DNA from: Ascaris suum
Lineage: Eukaryota > Nematoda > Chromadorea > Rhabditida > Ascarididae
Direction: 5' to 3'
NCBI GenBank assembly: GCA_013433145.1
Contig: CM024178.1
Span: forward strand, 4,821,260-4,885,259
Length of the DNA stretch: 64,000 nucleotides
Shown: piece by piece, positions 35,668 through 53,400 of the stretch
Layout of the letters: every line of letters starts with the position of its first letter
Numbering within the stretch: the first letter of the stretch is position 1
Position numbers and translations under genes: made by a program
Notes under the pieces: generated by a model
Databases searched by the model: none
What the model was told of the DNA's origin: nothing
The model's input: the letters and a program-made list of their open reading frames with translations, nothing else

Positions 35668-35802
35668 ATGCAGAAACCAACGCGTGCGGTAGCGATCGTC
35701 CTTTTAGGTGCATTTCTACTGGAGGGTGACACGATAGCGAAATTGGTCTGTGAGCGCGCGCGTTCATATGACGGCGGCGTCAAATCTAAAGCGATGTCTT
35801 AA
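35668..35802 (+). CDS. Possible 44-residue secreted peptide
   Basis: ATG to TAA, 44 codons, not recognised. Residues 1-24 look like a signal peptide: K3 and R6, then a hydrophobic run AVAIVLLGAFLL, then EGDTIA. The remaining 20 residues are polar with one Cys. CTATTTATTTCAG ends 4 nt before the ATG, the arrangement expected at a trans-splice acceptor in a nematode operon or SL gene. The reading frame is rich in CpG compared with its surroundings. No downstream AATAAA was seen close by. A chance ORF is possible. Confidence 0.3.
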   Translation: MQKPTRAVAIVLLGAFLLEGDTIAKLVCERARSYDGGVKSKAMS

Positions 35803-40437
<4,635 letters not shown>

Positions 40438-40972
40438 ATGTCCGATGGCCTTGAAGGGCTGAAAATGAGCAGTAGAAATCTCTCATCTAAGCATCATCGT
40501 TCAAATGCTAACGATGAATCATGTCTTGCGTCATACAACTATGTGAGTTTCGCAGTCATCGAGGTTTTTGGAATTTCCAGCCTCCCAAATATTACGGCTA
40601 GCCAGCACATTCGCAGCAAGTGAAAAAAAAAAACCATACGCATTTGCCATGCACCAAACAAATCGCAAAGCACGTATCAGTGCAGGGCACTTCTATCGCG
40701 CCGTTGTTGCTCTCTAACCACAGTCCGGTCCTTTATGAACAAGTGCTATCTGTTTATCGGTGCGAGAGTTTCCTGCTTACCAGTTGGCGTTTCTGTTAAC
40801 GATTATTGGGTTCCTCTACAGAAACGATCAATATTTGCTGTCTACCGATAGCCTGATATGGTTGATCGAAGTTTCTCGCGAAAGAACTGAATTCATTTTT
40901 TATATCAATGACTGGAAGTCAGTTGCATTAGCATTTTACAGTCCTGACGTATTAAGCTATATCTTCGAATAG
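40438..40972 (+). CDS. Two-exon gene, 97-residue protein of unknown function
   Basis: Exon 1 is 40438-40542 (35 codons, ATG after CGAA) and ends at a strong donor, TAT|GTGAGT, in phase 0. Exon 2 is 40784-40972, entered by the pyrimidine-rich acceptor TTTCCTGCTTACCAG in phase 0 and ending at TAG. AATAAA follows 43 nt after the stop (41016-41021). Residues 1-35 are polar and Ser/His/Asn-rich. Residues 36-47 (LAFLLTIIGFLY) are hydrophobic and could be a short membrane or signal-anchor segment. The rest is charged and aromatic. I do not recognise the family. The two clean sites in matching phase plus the poly(A) signal are the support. An alternative acceptor at CTCTAACCACAG (40724) would open a different frame in the same exon. 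Confidence 0.45.
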
Positions 40973-41015
40973 CTAACCATTCTGTTGACCTCTTGAAAGG
41001 GGAGAATTCGGGAAA

Positions 41016-41021
41016 AATAAA
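41016..41021 (+). promoter_or_regulatory. Poly(A) signal AATAAA
   Basis: Lies 43 nt after the stop of the 40438-40972 model. Confidence 0.45.
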
Positions 41022-44000
41022 CAGAAAAGTTTGTATGTTAAAAAGTGAATATCAAGCAGTTCCGGCTCGGAGAGGTTGACTAAAATGCCTACACATTAAT
41101 CCACATATAAAGCAAGGAGCTACACGTGTAGACAACTGCAACTTTTGATCTATAGGCGTTTGCTGCTCGAGTGATTTAGTGAATGAAATTCTTGCAGTAA
41201 ACAATAGTGCGAAGGATCTCTAAATTAAATTTTATTTCTAAGCAGCGAAGATACAAATATAGGCTTAAAGAGGTTTTTGCATTGGAAAGTTTTCAACATA
41301 GTGACAGAAATTTTTTTCACTCCTTTCCATGCGACTATTATCGAACACAAAATGATACAGTCCAGATGTGAGCAGAGAAATAATAGCCTACTAGAAGATG
41401 AAATAATAAAGCAAACCGACTTGTATTGAAGCGCATAAGGAAGTGCAACTTTGCACTTATGCACACTAAAGAACTCTCGTCTTATCTGTAGATAATATCA
41501 GTTATGATTTCTTCCTTAACCACTACCGTATAAGGAAACAGCACTACGCTATTCTGATCGTATAAGCCTTCATACGAATAACACATAATCACTTTGTAGT
41601 TTGTTGACAGAAGCCATAAAAAACTTGAATAACCTAAGCAGTAATGCGAACATCGTGGGAAGAGCGATGACTGTAGCCGAATGATTCAGTGTGCAGGAAT
41701 CGCGGGGGGTCTATTGACGGAATCTTCTGACTCTTCCCTATGTGATAAGTATAGCGCTTGGCCGCTCAACCTCCCTACTGCTTGCAAAAATTGGAAACTC
41801 TGTTTACGGCTTGCTGCACTTTTTTAGACAAGCCTGCTCATACGCATGCTCCTCAAGCATCAGTGATGAACAATTTAATGCTTGCAAAATGTGTAAAGTA
41901 GAGCAATGGGCTATAGGTCAGGCGGGAATAGTGAGCGGTACAAGTTAAGTCAAAGAAGGTCTAGAGCGTGGCAGTTCGAACAACTAACCAGCATGTGTCG
42001 TGAGGCTAGCCTGAAGCAGAATTGGGAGGGGGGGAAGGGGTTAAAAAGGGTTGATGTGCCCATGTTTTCATTCCAGCTTCTAGAATTACCTAAGGGCCAA
42101 GTTGGCGTACGGATGGCCGTCGAAATGTGAGAGGTGATCAGCGGAGCGTGGAGTTCGACTGCGGGATCGTATGGGCGATTCAAGCTATCCTTGTTCCCTT
42201 CTTGTTTGTCACCTTACAGTATTAGCGTGAAAAGCTGTTCGCCCTAAGACCTATGTCGTCTCGCAATTTACTCAACCGCATCTCGACACAGGGTGCAGAT
42301 CCTCAGGATGACCGGGACGACTAGACTAGCCAAGGAAGGTGACCATTACAAATGAGCATGTGCTTAGCATTTACTTGCAGCACAGTGTTTTATCCGCGGA
42401 TGAAGTTTTTTTTGGAAGACAGAAAACTCACAACAAACAAAAGGCACAAACTATACTCCGCTTTTTTGTGGAAATAAGCCTAGCAAAGAGGCTAGCATTA
42501 TTTGATCCGTACAACGGAGATTCCGCAAAACTGAGCTGGTACAAGTGATTTGGCCTCTCTACTTAGCGAGCCGCCTTCTGATCATGGCAGATGCTCCGAC
42601 AACTCATTCGTAGATGCTGTTCAGTACATCTCATCATTCACTGGTTGAGTCAACCGGCCGACAGAAATTTAACCAGTCCAAACCTCTCAACTTTACAGAG
42701 TACTTATATTAAACATTGGGCATTCTTTCCCTCTCACTTGAAATGTTTTTACGAATAGAGAAGCTCTACACTTCAACTTTCACTTGGAAGTTAAGAAAGA
42801 GCTCGAATGAATGATATATCACCGAAATAACATTGATGTAAGAAATTGTCAGTAAGGTCAAAGTGGAATAATATCAGAAGGGGATCTATTTAGTAAAACT
42901 GTACTTAGGTTTTTCATGTTCAGATGCATCAGATGAAAAAAATAGATGAAAATGTTTTATGGTTAATAATTAACACTCAAACTGCTATTTCGAAAAATCC
43001 TTATCTTTAATTTCCTAGAAACTCATTACAAATTTGGCCATCATCCTAATCAGCGCAAAACGATGAGTGCTTGTTTGGAAATCAGCGAAGCTAATGGCGT
43101 TTGTTACTGACACCTGTTCATCCTCAAGCGAATGTCAGTTTTCTGATCGCCAATCTCGATCGCTATTGCTATTTATCAGTTTGGAGCAAAGCCTTCAGCG
43201 TCTGCTATCCACAATTGTCGAGCTCATCTAAAACTACAACGTCTTACTGTGCTTTACGTGGGCGAGATTGTTTCTTCTCAATCGTGGAGGGAAGAGAAAG
43301 TCGAGGTGTTTGACAGTCACAGTGACTCACTTATATTTTGTCCTTCTCCTTACAAAAGTCACCAAAATTTTTTATTTATGATAGCACAAATTTTCAAAAT
43401 CAGTATCCATGTTATGTTCTAAAAGTAATTTACTTGATGCAACAGAACAACGCATTGTAACGAGAAAAAAATGAGGAAATCCTCGAAAAGTGACCATCCC
43501 AATCAACTTAACTGCCATATCTTTTGCTACTAGCTTTCGCTTACGCCTGCTCCTAGCTGATCCCACAGCTTTCACATCAACTCAATTGCTGCCTATGTTT
43601 CAGTTAAGACGGGCGATCAGGCCTGTTCGACGGGTCGAATCTTACAGAACGCTAAAATCTACGTGTTCTTAGAACGTCCTTCTACCAACAGTGGGGCAGA
43701 ATAAGCAGGAACACCTGTTGACCACTACTACATTGGAGCCAATGCACTGAATCAATATGGAAACGACGAAAACTGATTATACCAGCTGATTGTCAATGAT
43801 CGATCGATCGGTCGCTGTTTATTAAACAATTGCTCACTGACTTTGTAGCTGACTGCTAACGTCGTGGAGACTTAGAAGTTTACCACTTACAAGAGGCGAT
43901 GAAGTTACATTAGAACTTTGTCAGTAATGCTCAGATGCTTAGTTGAAACTCTTTATTAATCTGCCTATTTGAATTTCTGAATCGGGAGCAGACTCTTAAC

Positions 44001-47000
44001 TGAATGGAAAAAATTTATTACCCGGAAAAAAATAGGAAAGTTCATAGTTAAGGATATTACATATTAGGGGTTAGAAAGTTTTTCCAAAGCGCCGCAAGTG
44101 TGCCACAAACAAAAGTAATTGTATGTTTTCGTGTCTGCAAAATATTTTTTCCTAGTGGATGGGAATGTTTCTTAGATTTGTGCCTCTCTGCAATCATTCA
44201 CGATTAAACAGTATTGTAATGATATTCTAAGGAGAATGTATCGGTGTCATAAACCCTCTCAAAACACTCAGTATCGGGAGAACTTTTTTAATTTTATAGA
44301 GGTGTCCAATTTTTCTGGGGTGTTTGTCTTCATACATATATCACTGCAGCACAATCGTCCGTTATTTGAAATCAACAGCTCACATAAGCATCGCTCTTTA
44401 TACAATTGGTGAATGCGGTTTCGAGTGACAAAGCGATGTTAAATTTGATATCGTCAATCTAGCTTTCAGCGCTGCCCACTGATCACTTTATTGCATGGCG
44501 GTGTAAGATGGTACAAACTGACACCATCAAAACTACTTCCCGGTGTATGTAAGTTAAAAAAACCAGAAAGAATTTAGTAAGCGTTAAGCGTACATCGGCT
44601 ACACATACTGCAGGGACCACAAGAAAGCAGAGAAGAATGCTGGAGAGGCCAATATAATATGCATTTTTCGCATTCCATCCACATGACCAGCCACTTTCAA
44701 CAGTTATTAACGAAGAATAAAATCTGTCGGATTTGACTTCGCATTTAACTGATGTGCTGCAAATATTCCGCAGAAATTATTATTTTTTGACCTGATCGAC
44801 AGAGGTTGAAATCCATACCGGGCACAGCGCAATATGTTGATATCTGTAAATGTTTATATCTCAGTTTTTAAGTTGATGGACCAATTTAGAAGGTGTTATA
44901 GGTGGTCTATGCTTCAGTGGTTCCCAGGTTGAAATTGTAGGATAAATAGAATATACATGCATACATATGCACAGACGCGAAATTTGCAATAGTGGATAAT
45001 GAGTCTCTCCGCTTTTGTCTTCTCTTCTTATGATTCATTTATAGCCAATGCAGTAGAAGATTTTACAGTCAGCGATAAGTGGCCTTTTTCTGAGTTATTA
45101 CTCAATCTTCTAGCTGGATTAGAAGGTGAATTTCCTCGGAATAAAGAAAACCTAGATATGATGAAGTGAATGAAGTTTGCAGAAACTGTTGCCATATTCG
45201 GCTACATATTGCCCTACGAGCGGTTTTCTTCATAAACGTATTGCTTCCTTTCTGTATTGCCTCCATTTCAAAATAAAGTGCCTCCAACACGAATAACCAG
45301 CCATTCATACTCGTGTCGCATCAAACGCACGCAGATACATCAAGCAACAAGCTGCGAACAAAGAAATTTTCTTTCTGAAATGTTTTATCATGAACGCATT
45401 TCTTCATGAACGCAAAAAATTTTTGGAAGATCACGCAACAAAGCAATACAAGGAATGCAAGAGAAAAAATTACGGAAAGAACGATCTCAGGGAAACTTGA
45501 CTTTATATGAACGCATTTTCGATGGCGACCGTGAAACTTCACAGTTCTAATGACGTTTCCCTCAATTTGCTCGGCAACATAGCAAAACATTCATTGAATT
45601 ATTCCACATACAGAACCGAGTGCATTATGACTAACTTATTTTACTGCACATAAACCATATAGCGTGTGATAAATTCGTTGCATGAACAATGTAATATCAT
45701 GAACCTTTCTCGTATTCAAAGGAACTCTAAACGCTATGGTGATGTAACGTTGAAATAAACAGCTTGGTCAATGAGAAGCTTGCATTCATTCTGTGTTGAT
45801 ACTGATCGCAAAGGAGCGAAAATTAATAACGGATTGGGAAAAACCAGTTGATTCCTGTGTTTTTTCCATTCCAGCTTCTAACATTTTGTTTGCTAACGCT
45901 TTGCGGTGATCAAGCTCATTCAACATTTGCAGGGAACAGAAGAGACACTGAACGTGCTGTCAATATTTCCTTGCTAACAACTCAGCGCTTTTATTTACGT
46001 TTTCTTTCGGATTTTTGATCTCGTTTACGCTATTGAACGAGCAATAAAACTCTATCCTTTTATTTGTCTGCCTGTGCAGTTATAGGCTGTTAACTTAGCT
46101 GATCAAAATAAACACTGCCTCACGGTAAATACGTTGAAAATGAGCACGTCAGCTGAGTAATTAGTGGATTTTGGACTGCTAATTTCATAAACATGAACAT
46201 CAACATGGAATAAAATTTTATTCAAATAATCAAGCTACTGTACATTACGCTCTTCAGGAAGCTGCTCCACTAATAATAGAATCTGAGCATTGGTGTGATG
46301 CCGAAAGTCATCTGATGAGGGTGCGTGAGATCTGAAAAAAGTGCAAGATAGTGGCAGTCTTACGCGATCTTTTTCTTCAAATTGCACACATGCATATCAT
46401 CTCATTTCAAAAAAATGTTTCGCTGGTTCAATTCACACTAACTCATTGGTGTATAATGCGCTATTCCACAAATTTTGTTGAACTTGCACCATAAGCATCC
46501 ATAGTCGCTCATATACTGAATGTTTTCAATGAATTTTCATCAGGCCAACCTCCATAAGCATTCTGTTAACGCAACAACCAACAGAATTGTGACGAATCTG
46601 AAAATGCGAGATCCCGCTGGCATAGAATGGCGATGGAAACAAAAGAGGGCGATGAAGGTGAGAAAGCTCTTCAGTAGAACAAATACTCATTGTGCATAAA
46701 TATGACAACAATGGACGATGAACTTTCGTGCACTTGTGCCATGTCGCTGGACATAAACAGCCTTTGTGGCTACGGAGTCGAAACAGATGTCTAGAGCAGA
46801 ACGCTCAGTCGTCTTATCGCTTAACACACTGCTCTTGCTACTGACAACTGCATTAAATTATTGTTAAAACGGAATATGTGATTAAGCCGTTATTGCTTTT
46901 CACAAACAAAACTCCTCAATGAATGCGTTCTTAACATCTACGGCGCACTAGCACATCCCGTCTAGCTCAGCTAGCACCAATCGCAGTATTTTTTTAGGGT

Positions 47001-47415
47001 CATCGCAGTCTTTTATACAAGTCAGCGATCGTGCGCACTAGAACTGAAAATCTCTAACTGTCTTTCGAAAAGAACTGAATCTAACTGATAGGTATATGCT
47101 GTGTCTGAGACAGATACCCAGAATAATCAAAGTGATCGTAAAATGGCCAGAGGATGCCCAATACTGCTACGTTTTAAGTCTCGCTAAATCAGAGTTGTAG
47201 GCTAGTCCTCTGTCCGTAGCGCTAAATAGACGTTCAAAAGTTCCTCCTTGAGACATTTGCTTCAAAATTTGCATCACGAGTGTGATTCCGGTATTTAGAG
47301 GCTGTTTGACCACGTGGCAGCTTGAAGACGCTATCAGCTATAGAAAAGAAAGATGTGAATTTATGAGTTTCCAGCTTACTTACTTTAAACCATCGAATAA
47401 AGAAAGCACGGAAGC
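41022..47415. other. Intergenic stretch with weak ORFs only
   Basis: Several 60-90 codon frames occur. A minus frame ending at 43372 has CATAAATAAAA overlapping its stop, so a last exon there is possible. GCTGGTTCAATTC at 46422-46434 matches the array T arm in 12 of 13 bases and may be another relic. Otherwise nothing is supported. Confidence 0.35.
45321..45590 (-). CDS. Possible 89-residue single-pass membrane protein
   Basis: ATG-initiated frame with a hydrophobic core at about residues 36-54 (IVLSVIFSLAFLVLLCCVI), a basic Cys/His-containing N-terminal part and a basic tail. No splice sites or poly(A) signal support it. A second minus frame of 68 codons follows at 45308-45102. Chance frames of this length are expected in 30 kb of AT-rich DNA. 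Confidence 0.18.
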   Translation of the reverse strand: MFCYVAEQIEGNVIRTVKFHGRHRKCVHIKSSFPEIVLSVIFSLAFLVLLCCVIFQKFFAFMKKCVHDKTFQKENFFVRSLLLDVSACV

Positions 47416-50400
47416 TCACGTGTCAGGAAGTGAATGCGTTCTTCGAAGATAACCACTACTCTGAGGTTCCTCTTGTCTTGCACCCGATACTGCAGGAGTA
47501 TTATGTTCATATCTTGGAGGTACTCCATCTGAAACAATAATTCACTCAAAACAAAAAAGTCTTATCATCATGTACATATAAGCTTTCTACTTCCCAGCAT
47601 TCTCTTCCTCCTCTCACGCTTGGCAGAGAAAATCGCGAGCCACCCAAAAAAATAGTGTGAAGGAGAAAGAGCTAGAAAATTAAACATGAAAAGAGCAGAT
47701 ATGAGCAGGAGATTGCAAAAACAAGAGAAAGCGTCCTGTAATTTGAAGGAAAACCCAGCCCCTTACAAAAAGAGGACAGGGTCCCTTTATTGAGTCGCGA
47801 AGAAAGCACGCAGCTTCCAAAATTTGTTGGAACAGTTTCTTTCCAACAGCGAAACGTTTTCAATCCAGAATGTATTGCCTATCATTATTGACTGTCTTCT
47901 TCCAGCACTATAGAGGAGAATTGCTTATTGTCCGCAAAACGTGCCACAACTGTGGAAAGAGAGAATCTAATTCCGTTGTGTTCCTCATGGTCGTAGAATC
48001 ATTTTTTTCTACTGCATGCCAAAAAACTTGAAATGTTTGCAGTTGTTGAAGCAATTTCAGATTGTGGAGTTAGCAGACTAGTTTTTCAGCCCTAAGTTTG
48101 ATAGGGTAAGCGTGATTTCTTCAGACTTTGTTCGTTCTGTGAGTTCTGAGCAAACAGATGCATTCATCGATAGTAGATTATTGCACTAACAGCTTGAATG
48201 CTACGGCGCAGCTCACAACATTCAATCTGGAAATCAGACATCCAAATCTCCACCTCTGAAGTACACATCCTTCTTCAGTTCGAACTGTATTCGCCTGCCC
48301 TCAAGCCACATGAAATAATCCCTACATAAAACCATTTATTTACAACTATGACAGCTGTTGATCTTGATTCGACTGAGAACTTTCTCGACCAATTTAAGAC
48401 GGAATTTTTGCACCTCTCGCGGCTCGCAAAGAGCGCTCATGATGCAATTGCGTTGAGAATCAGTGAGTGATTTCAGAGTGGCTTGCCTGAGAGATGCCGC
48501 AGCTTGTCGAGAATGGCATCTTAAAGCTGTCATCAGTGAGATCAGTTTGCGCACCACAATTCCTAAGCGCATGCGGGAGAACCGAGGCTATCTTGTGGAT
48601 TCATTTAAGGTATCCTTGCCTATTGCATGACAAAAGTTACGACCTGCTACTACTGCAGCGTGTCCAAATGTAAAAGCCGAAAGAACAGCACAATGGATTT
48701 AAACTGAAGCTGAAAATCAATTCTTTAAATACAGTGAGCGAGCTGAACATGTGAGATGATGAGAGGGTATAAACAATGGCGTGCCTGTGCACGCTGAAAA
48801 TGAAAGATGAAGTTTACCTTGAGGTGATTTGCAGAAAAAAATCGAAACATTTTTTCTTACGTTTCAATATATGTGGATTCATTTAAGGTGGAAAGTTCAA
48901 ATCTTCCCAGTCGCCAGAAATAAAACATAGCAGTGCTCTTTGTCTGAACAAAGGGAACGAGTGCCGAATTACTGGTATTGTGACTGCAGTCCTCGAATAT
49001 GACAGCTTCTCAAGTTTCGGGAAATCGAATTCCAGGCTGCTGTGCAGCTTTCGGTGGCATCCGAACGAAATTTGGAGACTCTCAATCTCCGAATGGCTCA
49101 AACGAAATTCCTCGATGCCAAAACTAATGATGGCCTACTGTTCGTTAAGTGTTATAGAATAAAGGACTATCTGCCCTCTTGCGCTTTAGCGTACCGAAAC
49201 GCATTATTTGGAAGAGAGTGAAAAATGCATAAAGAAGATGCAGTGCAATTGTCTGGCAAAGGAAAGATTTTATTGTTCTGAGAAAACGGAAATTAAATTT
49301 TAAATGTGTACAGTGAAAGGATGACATCAACTCTGAAGAAGAATTTTCATATATGAAGGGAAACGCTATATTTTGCTGTACGATCTGTCACCACGATTAG
49401 TTCTTCTTCACTTTGAAGCTATCAAGCATACTGCTGTCAATTTCTCGGACGCACTGAAAGCAAATAATCTCATGCGATGGGTCCCGAAATGAGAATTACC
49501 AACATAAGCCTTTTTTTGAAAATTTTACTCTCTTCCAGGTAGATGGCTAGGAAGGAGGAAGGCATGTGCGAAAGCACCGAAAATGAGAGGGATCTCAACT
49601 ATGCATTAAACATGCGATTAAATGAAAAGTAGCGCTGCTATTCTTTTTGCCTCTTTCTCTACAGCAAGTAGAGAAGTGTTCTATTGAAGCAAGCACAATG
49701 TGTGCTTTTGCAATTCTGCTCCCCGGTCCAGTCACCTTCATGGAATGCCAACAAATAATAAAATGTGGGCAACAACGCATTCATAGTTTTACTCATCCGA
49801 CCTCTCGCAAATCGTCAGATTTCTTTTGGCGCTCAACTAGTGTAAAACGAAAGATCGACCTACTGACTGTAAAGTCGTGCAAGCTTTAGGCGCTTTAGAG
49901 AAACAAAAAGTGTTTTAAAAATTGGTTTATTGAGTGGAATTTTGGTATAGGAGAATAACTTATGAAATGCTTTACCCATACTTACACAAAGACATACATA
50001 CACAAACAAAGAAACAACGGAGCCCTAACACAATTCGTACATTCGAATTTCCCAAACGCTGCTTACGAGTTAGAAAATAACTCTCATAAGGCATGCACAG
50101 AGGATTTTCAAACAAAAATTTCTCCATCATTTAAACAGCAATTCACATTGCATGAGATATCTTAGGCGAATTCAGGGTCATTTGAGGAAGGTCATTGGAA
50201 TTTCCGCAACAGCGTAGTGGAAAATTGTGAATTAACAAATGATCGGCTGCTATTAGTCCAGATTGAAAAAAGAATCTTACTGGATACTTCGCGATGGTAG
50301 ACGGAATAAAGCGAGGAGAAAATATGCAATCACTCAAGTCATTTAACGGTTTAATTGCCACATTTTGAGTGCTGAGATGATTTGCTTAATCGGAGTGCCA

Positions 50401-53400
50401 GCATAACAAATAACACTACAATATTACTGCTACCGCTCGGTCACAGTAGCACAGCAACACTATCAACATTCCACTTATATCTTGGACTGCATCAATAGAA
50501 AATGTGAAATGTCGGTATTACAAATTATCAGTACAACAACAACCTCACCGATTACCGGCATAAATGAGGATGCCTTTTTATTGGTGTTACTATTGTTGCT
50601 CGGAAAATATATTTTCTGTGAAATATGCCGAACACAAAGGGTGCTAATACATTTTTAAACGATTAAAATTCAATTGACGCACAGCGATTACCTTCTTGGC
50701 GTGTTCTCGGAGTATAAGCCGGTGGTGCAGTATCCTCTAACTTTATTGCATCTTCATATTTTGGTGGCTCATCTCCAGTCCGGATAAATATTATTTCTGG
50801 AAATTCACCAGGTTCTGAAAGAAAAAACTTTATTTGGAAAACACTCTGGAAGTGATATATTGATGTTGCTGCTGACGTACACTGACTGCGTGACGATGAA
50901 GGTAAAAAGTGTTTATGCCAGCTTTTCGTCCCCTGATACACTCTATATCTTCCTGATGTAGAGCGTCAGGAAGACTGCAGACGACAGCACCAGGAACTGA
51001 AATGAACTGAATCTTTGTTGTAGGAAATGATCACGCAGTAGCTTCTTCTTTGCAAATAGCTCAGTGATGTGTTTTTCTCTGCTCCATTATAGTGCGCACA
51101 TTTCTCCGCTTCTCTTGCTAACAAACGCTTTTAAACTGTGTACGCTGGAGATAGTTCCTCAAAAGTTTTGCGGGTACAGCCTGGTCCTTCAGTTCTTCAC
51201 TTACGTTCAATTCGCCAGTCAAGTTACCAGCATTTCATCACCCTCAAAGTCGATCACCACAGCTGTTCAACAGTCTTGATTCACATGAATAACGAGAAGA
51301 GTCTCTCTGGTGTTGGCATGAAGCACTGAGGCAACAGAATAAACCACTGTTCGTAATTATTCGACAGGCATCAACCATCAATAACAACGTCAACAAATCA
51401 TTACTGATAAAGTCAGCGTGCACCTTTACAAGAGAGGAATATCTCTTCTTCAGTCAGTGTGCAAATATTCTAAAAGTCGCTGTGATAAATTTTGTATTCA
51501 TTTATACCTCTTCTATAGCAAGGATGCATGCTAAGCTAAATTTCAAAGCAAAGAAATTCAAGATAGAGCACGGATGAAATAAACTTAAAAGCACCGAGGA
51601 ACTGACTCCACTATTTGGTCATGAAGTTTAATTGAGCAGTTATAAAGGGTTCCAGTTACGAAAGTTACTAATTATTACAGTTCGTTTCATGAAGAAAAAC
51701 GGAAAGGTTTCAGAACAACATTTTATCCTCAGCCTGATCGCAAATCGTGCCCAGAAAGGAGGCTCGTTGCTCGAAATGGGTTGAACTCAGATGCGCTCGT
51801 TAAACAGTAAATTAATTTATCTATGCAAGCTGAAATTTATATCTACTGGTTGATCCCAACTGAGAAACAAAACGCGCGAAAAAACGATTCAGCTTTTCTC
51901 CCATACGAAATAACTCTCCGAACAATGCAATCAAACGCTCTTTCAAAAAAAGGTTGAATTTATTGGTTGATAATTTTGAACAAGCATACCGGTTGCTAAT
52001 AGATATGCTCGGCACTCCTATTGACATTGGTTGATTTCGACTCTTTTTTGCTGCAAGTAAATAGCTGTGGATAATACTGCAAATTTAAAAATGGTGTACC
52101 TCAGCCATTTCCTTCATACAGAAAATATGGAAGCGTACCAGAGATGAGATGAATTGGAGGCAACTGCGCAGTCGGCTGCACACGCGCATTTGTGGCGATC
52201 GAGCGTGAACGGCGCCGCCTTTGGTTTCTTTCTGAAGCGTTTATACATTCATCGATCACGGAAATCTTCAAATACCTAAACACTGCTTTCAACAGACGAT
52301 AGAACCCTATTTTAAAATAACATATGTCCCGAAAATTATGTTGAAATGCGTTTTTTCAAACCGTCACATACTCCACCAATGTACTCTGAAGTAAATTCGT
52401 AAGAAAAAAGCCACAGAGCCGAGGATATTGGAGCAATTCGTTTATGAACTGAAGATTGGAAATTTTAGAAAAGTTTTAATTAAATATTCGTCGGTGATGA
52501 GAACAGCTTCAAAAATTTCACATACCATTTTTTTCAACAATAATGAAATATTCGTTTGAAGGCAAATCTATCTTGTTAAACAGTATGAAGACCAATTCAT
52601 ATTGATAAGTAACCCTTTCAGAACACAGGGTTTTTAGATCTGTGCCTTTGGTTAATAAATTTGTCTTTGGCTAATATAGCCGTTAATAATTCTATGAATT
52701 GAACAGAATTTATAGATGTCTTTATTTATTAGCCAAAGCCGTAAGTTGACGAAATAAATAAATAAATAAATAAACGAGTTGGAAAAGATGTGATAGACGT
52801 ACCGCGCTCATCGTCAGCAATTCTGAAACTTTAAATTCACCACTTTTAACACGAAAGTTTCTGTCTCACAGTTATGGCTTTTCAATGCATGAGGGAATTG
52901 AAGGAAATTAGAGTCATAGACCATTCTATCTTCATTCTCTCTCGCCAAATTTCGGGCCCTCCAGACCCGCTTCCTCTTCGTCCAGTCTCATAAAATTGAA
53001 GAAAAAAGTCAGACTTTCCAAACGACCCCAATCTGCAATCTCGGCATAGTACAGCTAAAACGGAGTCGTGACGCACTTACCGACGGAGATGCAGCTGACT
53101 TTTTTCGGCTTTCTTGGTTACTCCGAAAGTTGGTTCTTGCTGAATGACTTAAATAGGTGACCGGTGAACTTTTGAAATGCATTCCACTTTAACCGTCTTT
53201 CGGCTACGAGCTAATGCCTTCGGTCGACGATTTTTTGAATGATTATATGCGTCCAGTTCTCTTCTAATTCTATTTCTTGGCTCCTAACACCACTACCTCA
53301 GGCTGCATATCTTTATACAGCGTCAAGTATGAATAAGAAGTAAAAATTACTCGATTCACAACTGAAAAGAAACGAGCAAACCTCTTCGTCGTCCATCCCT

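Noticed and set aside
45873..46016. Open + frame after a TTTTTTCCATTCCAG acceptor with a signal-like start
   Set aside because: No upstream exon or ATG and no poly(A) signal close by. A similar CATTCCAGCTTCTA occurs by chance at about 42.07 kb.
48463..48476. 14-nt intron GTGAGTGATTTCAG between two coding-like stretches
   Set aside because: It is too short for a spliceosomal intron in an animal, and joining the two sides does not keep an open frame. The sites are probably used with other partners, if at all.
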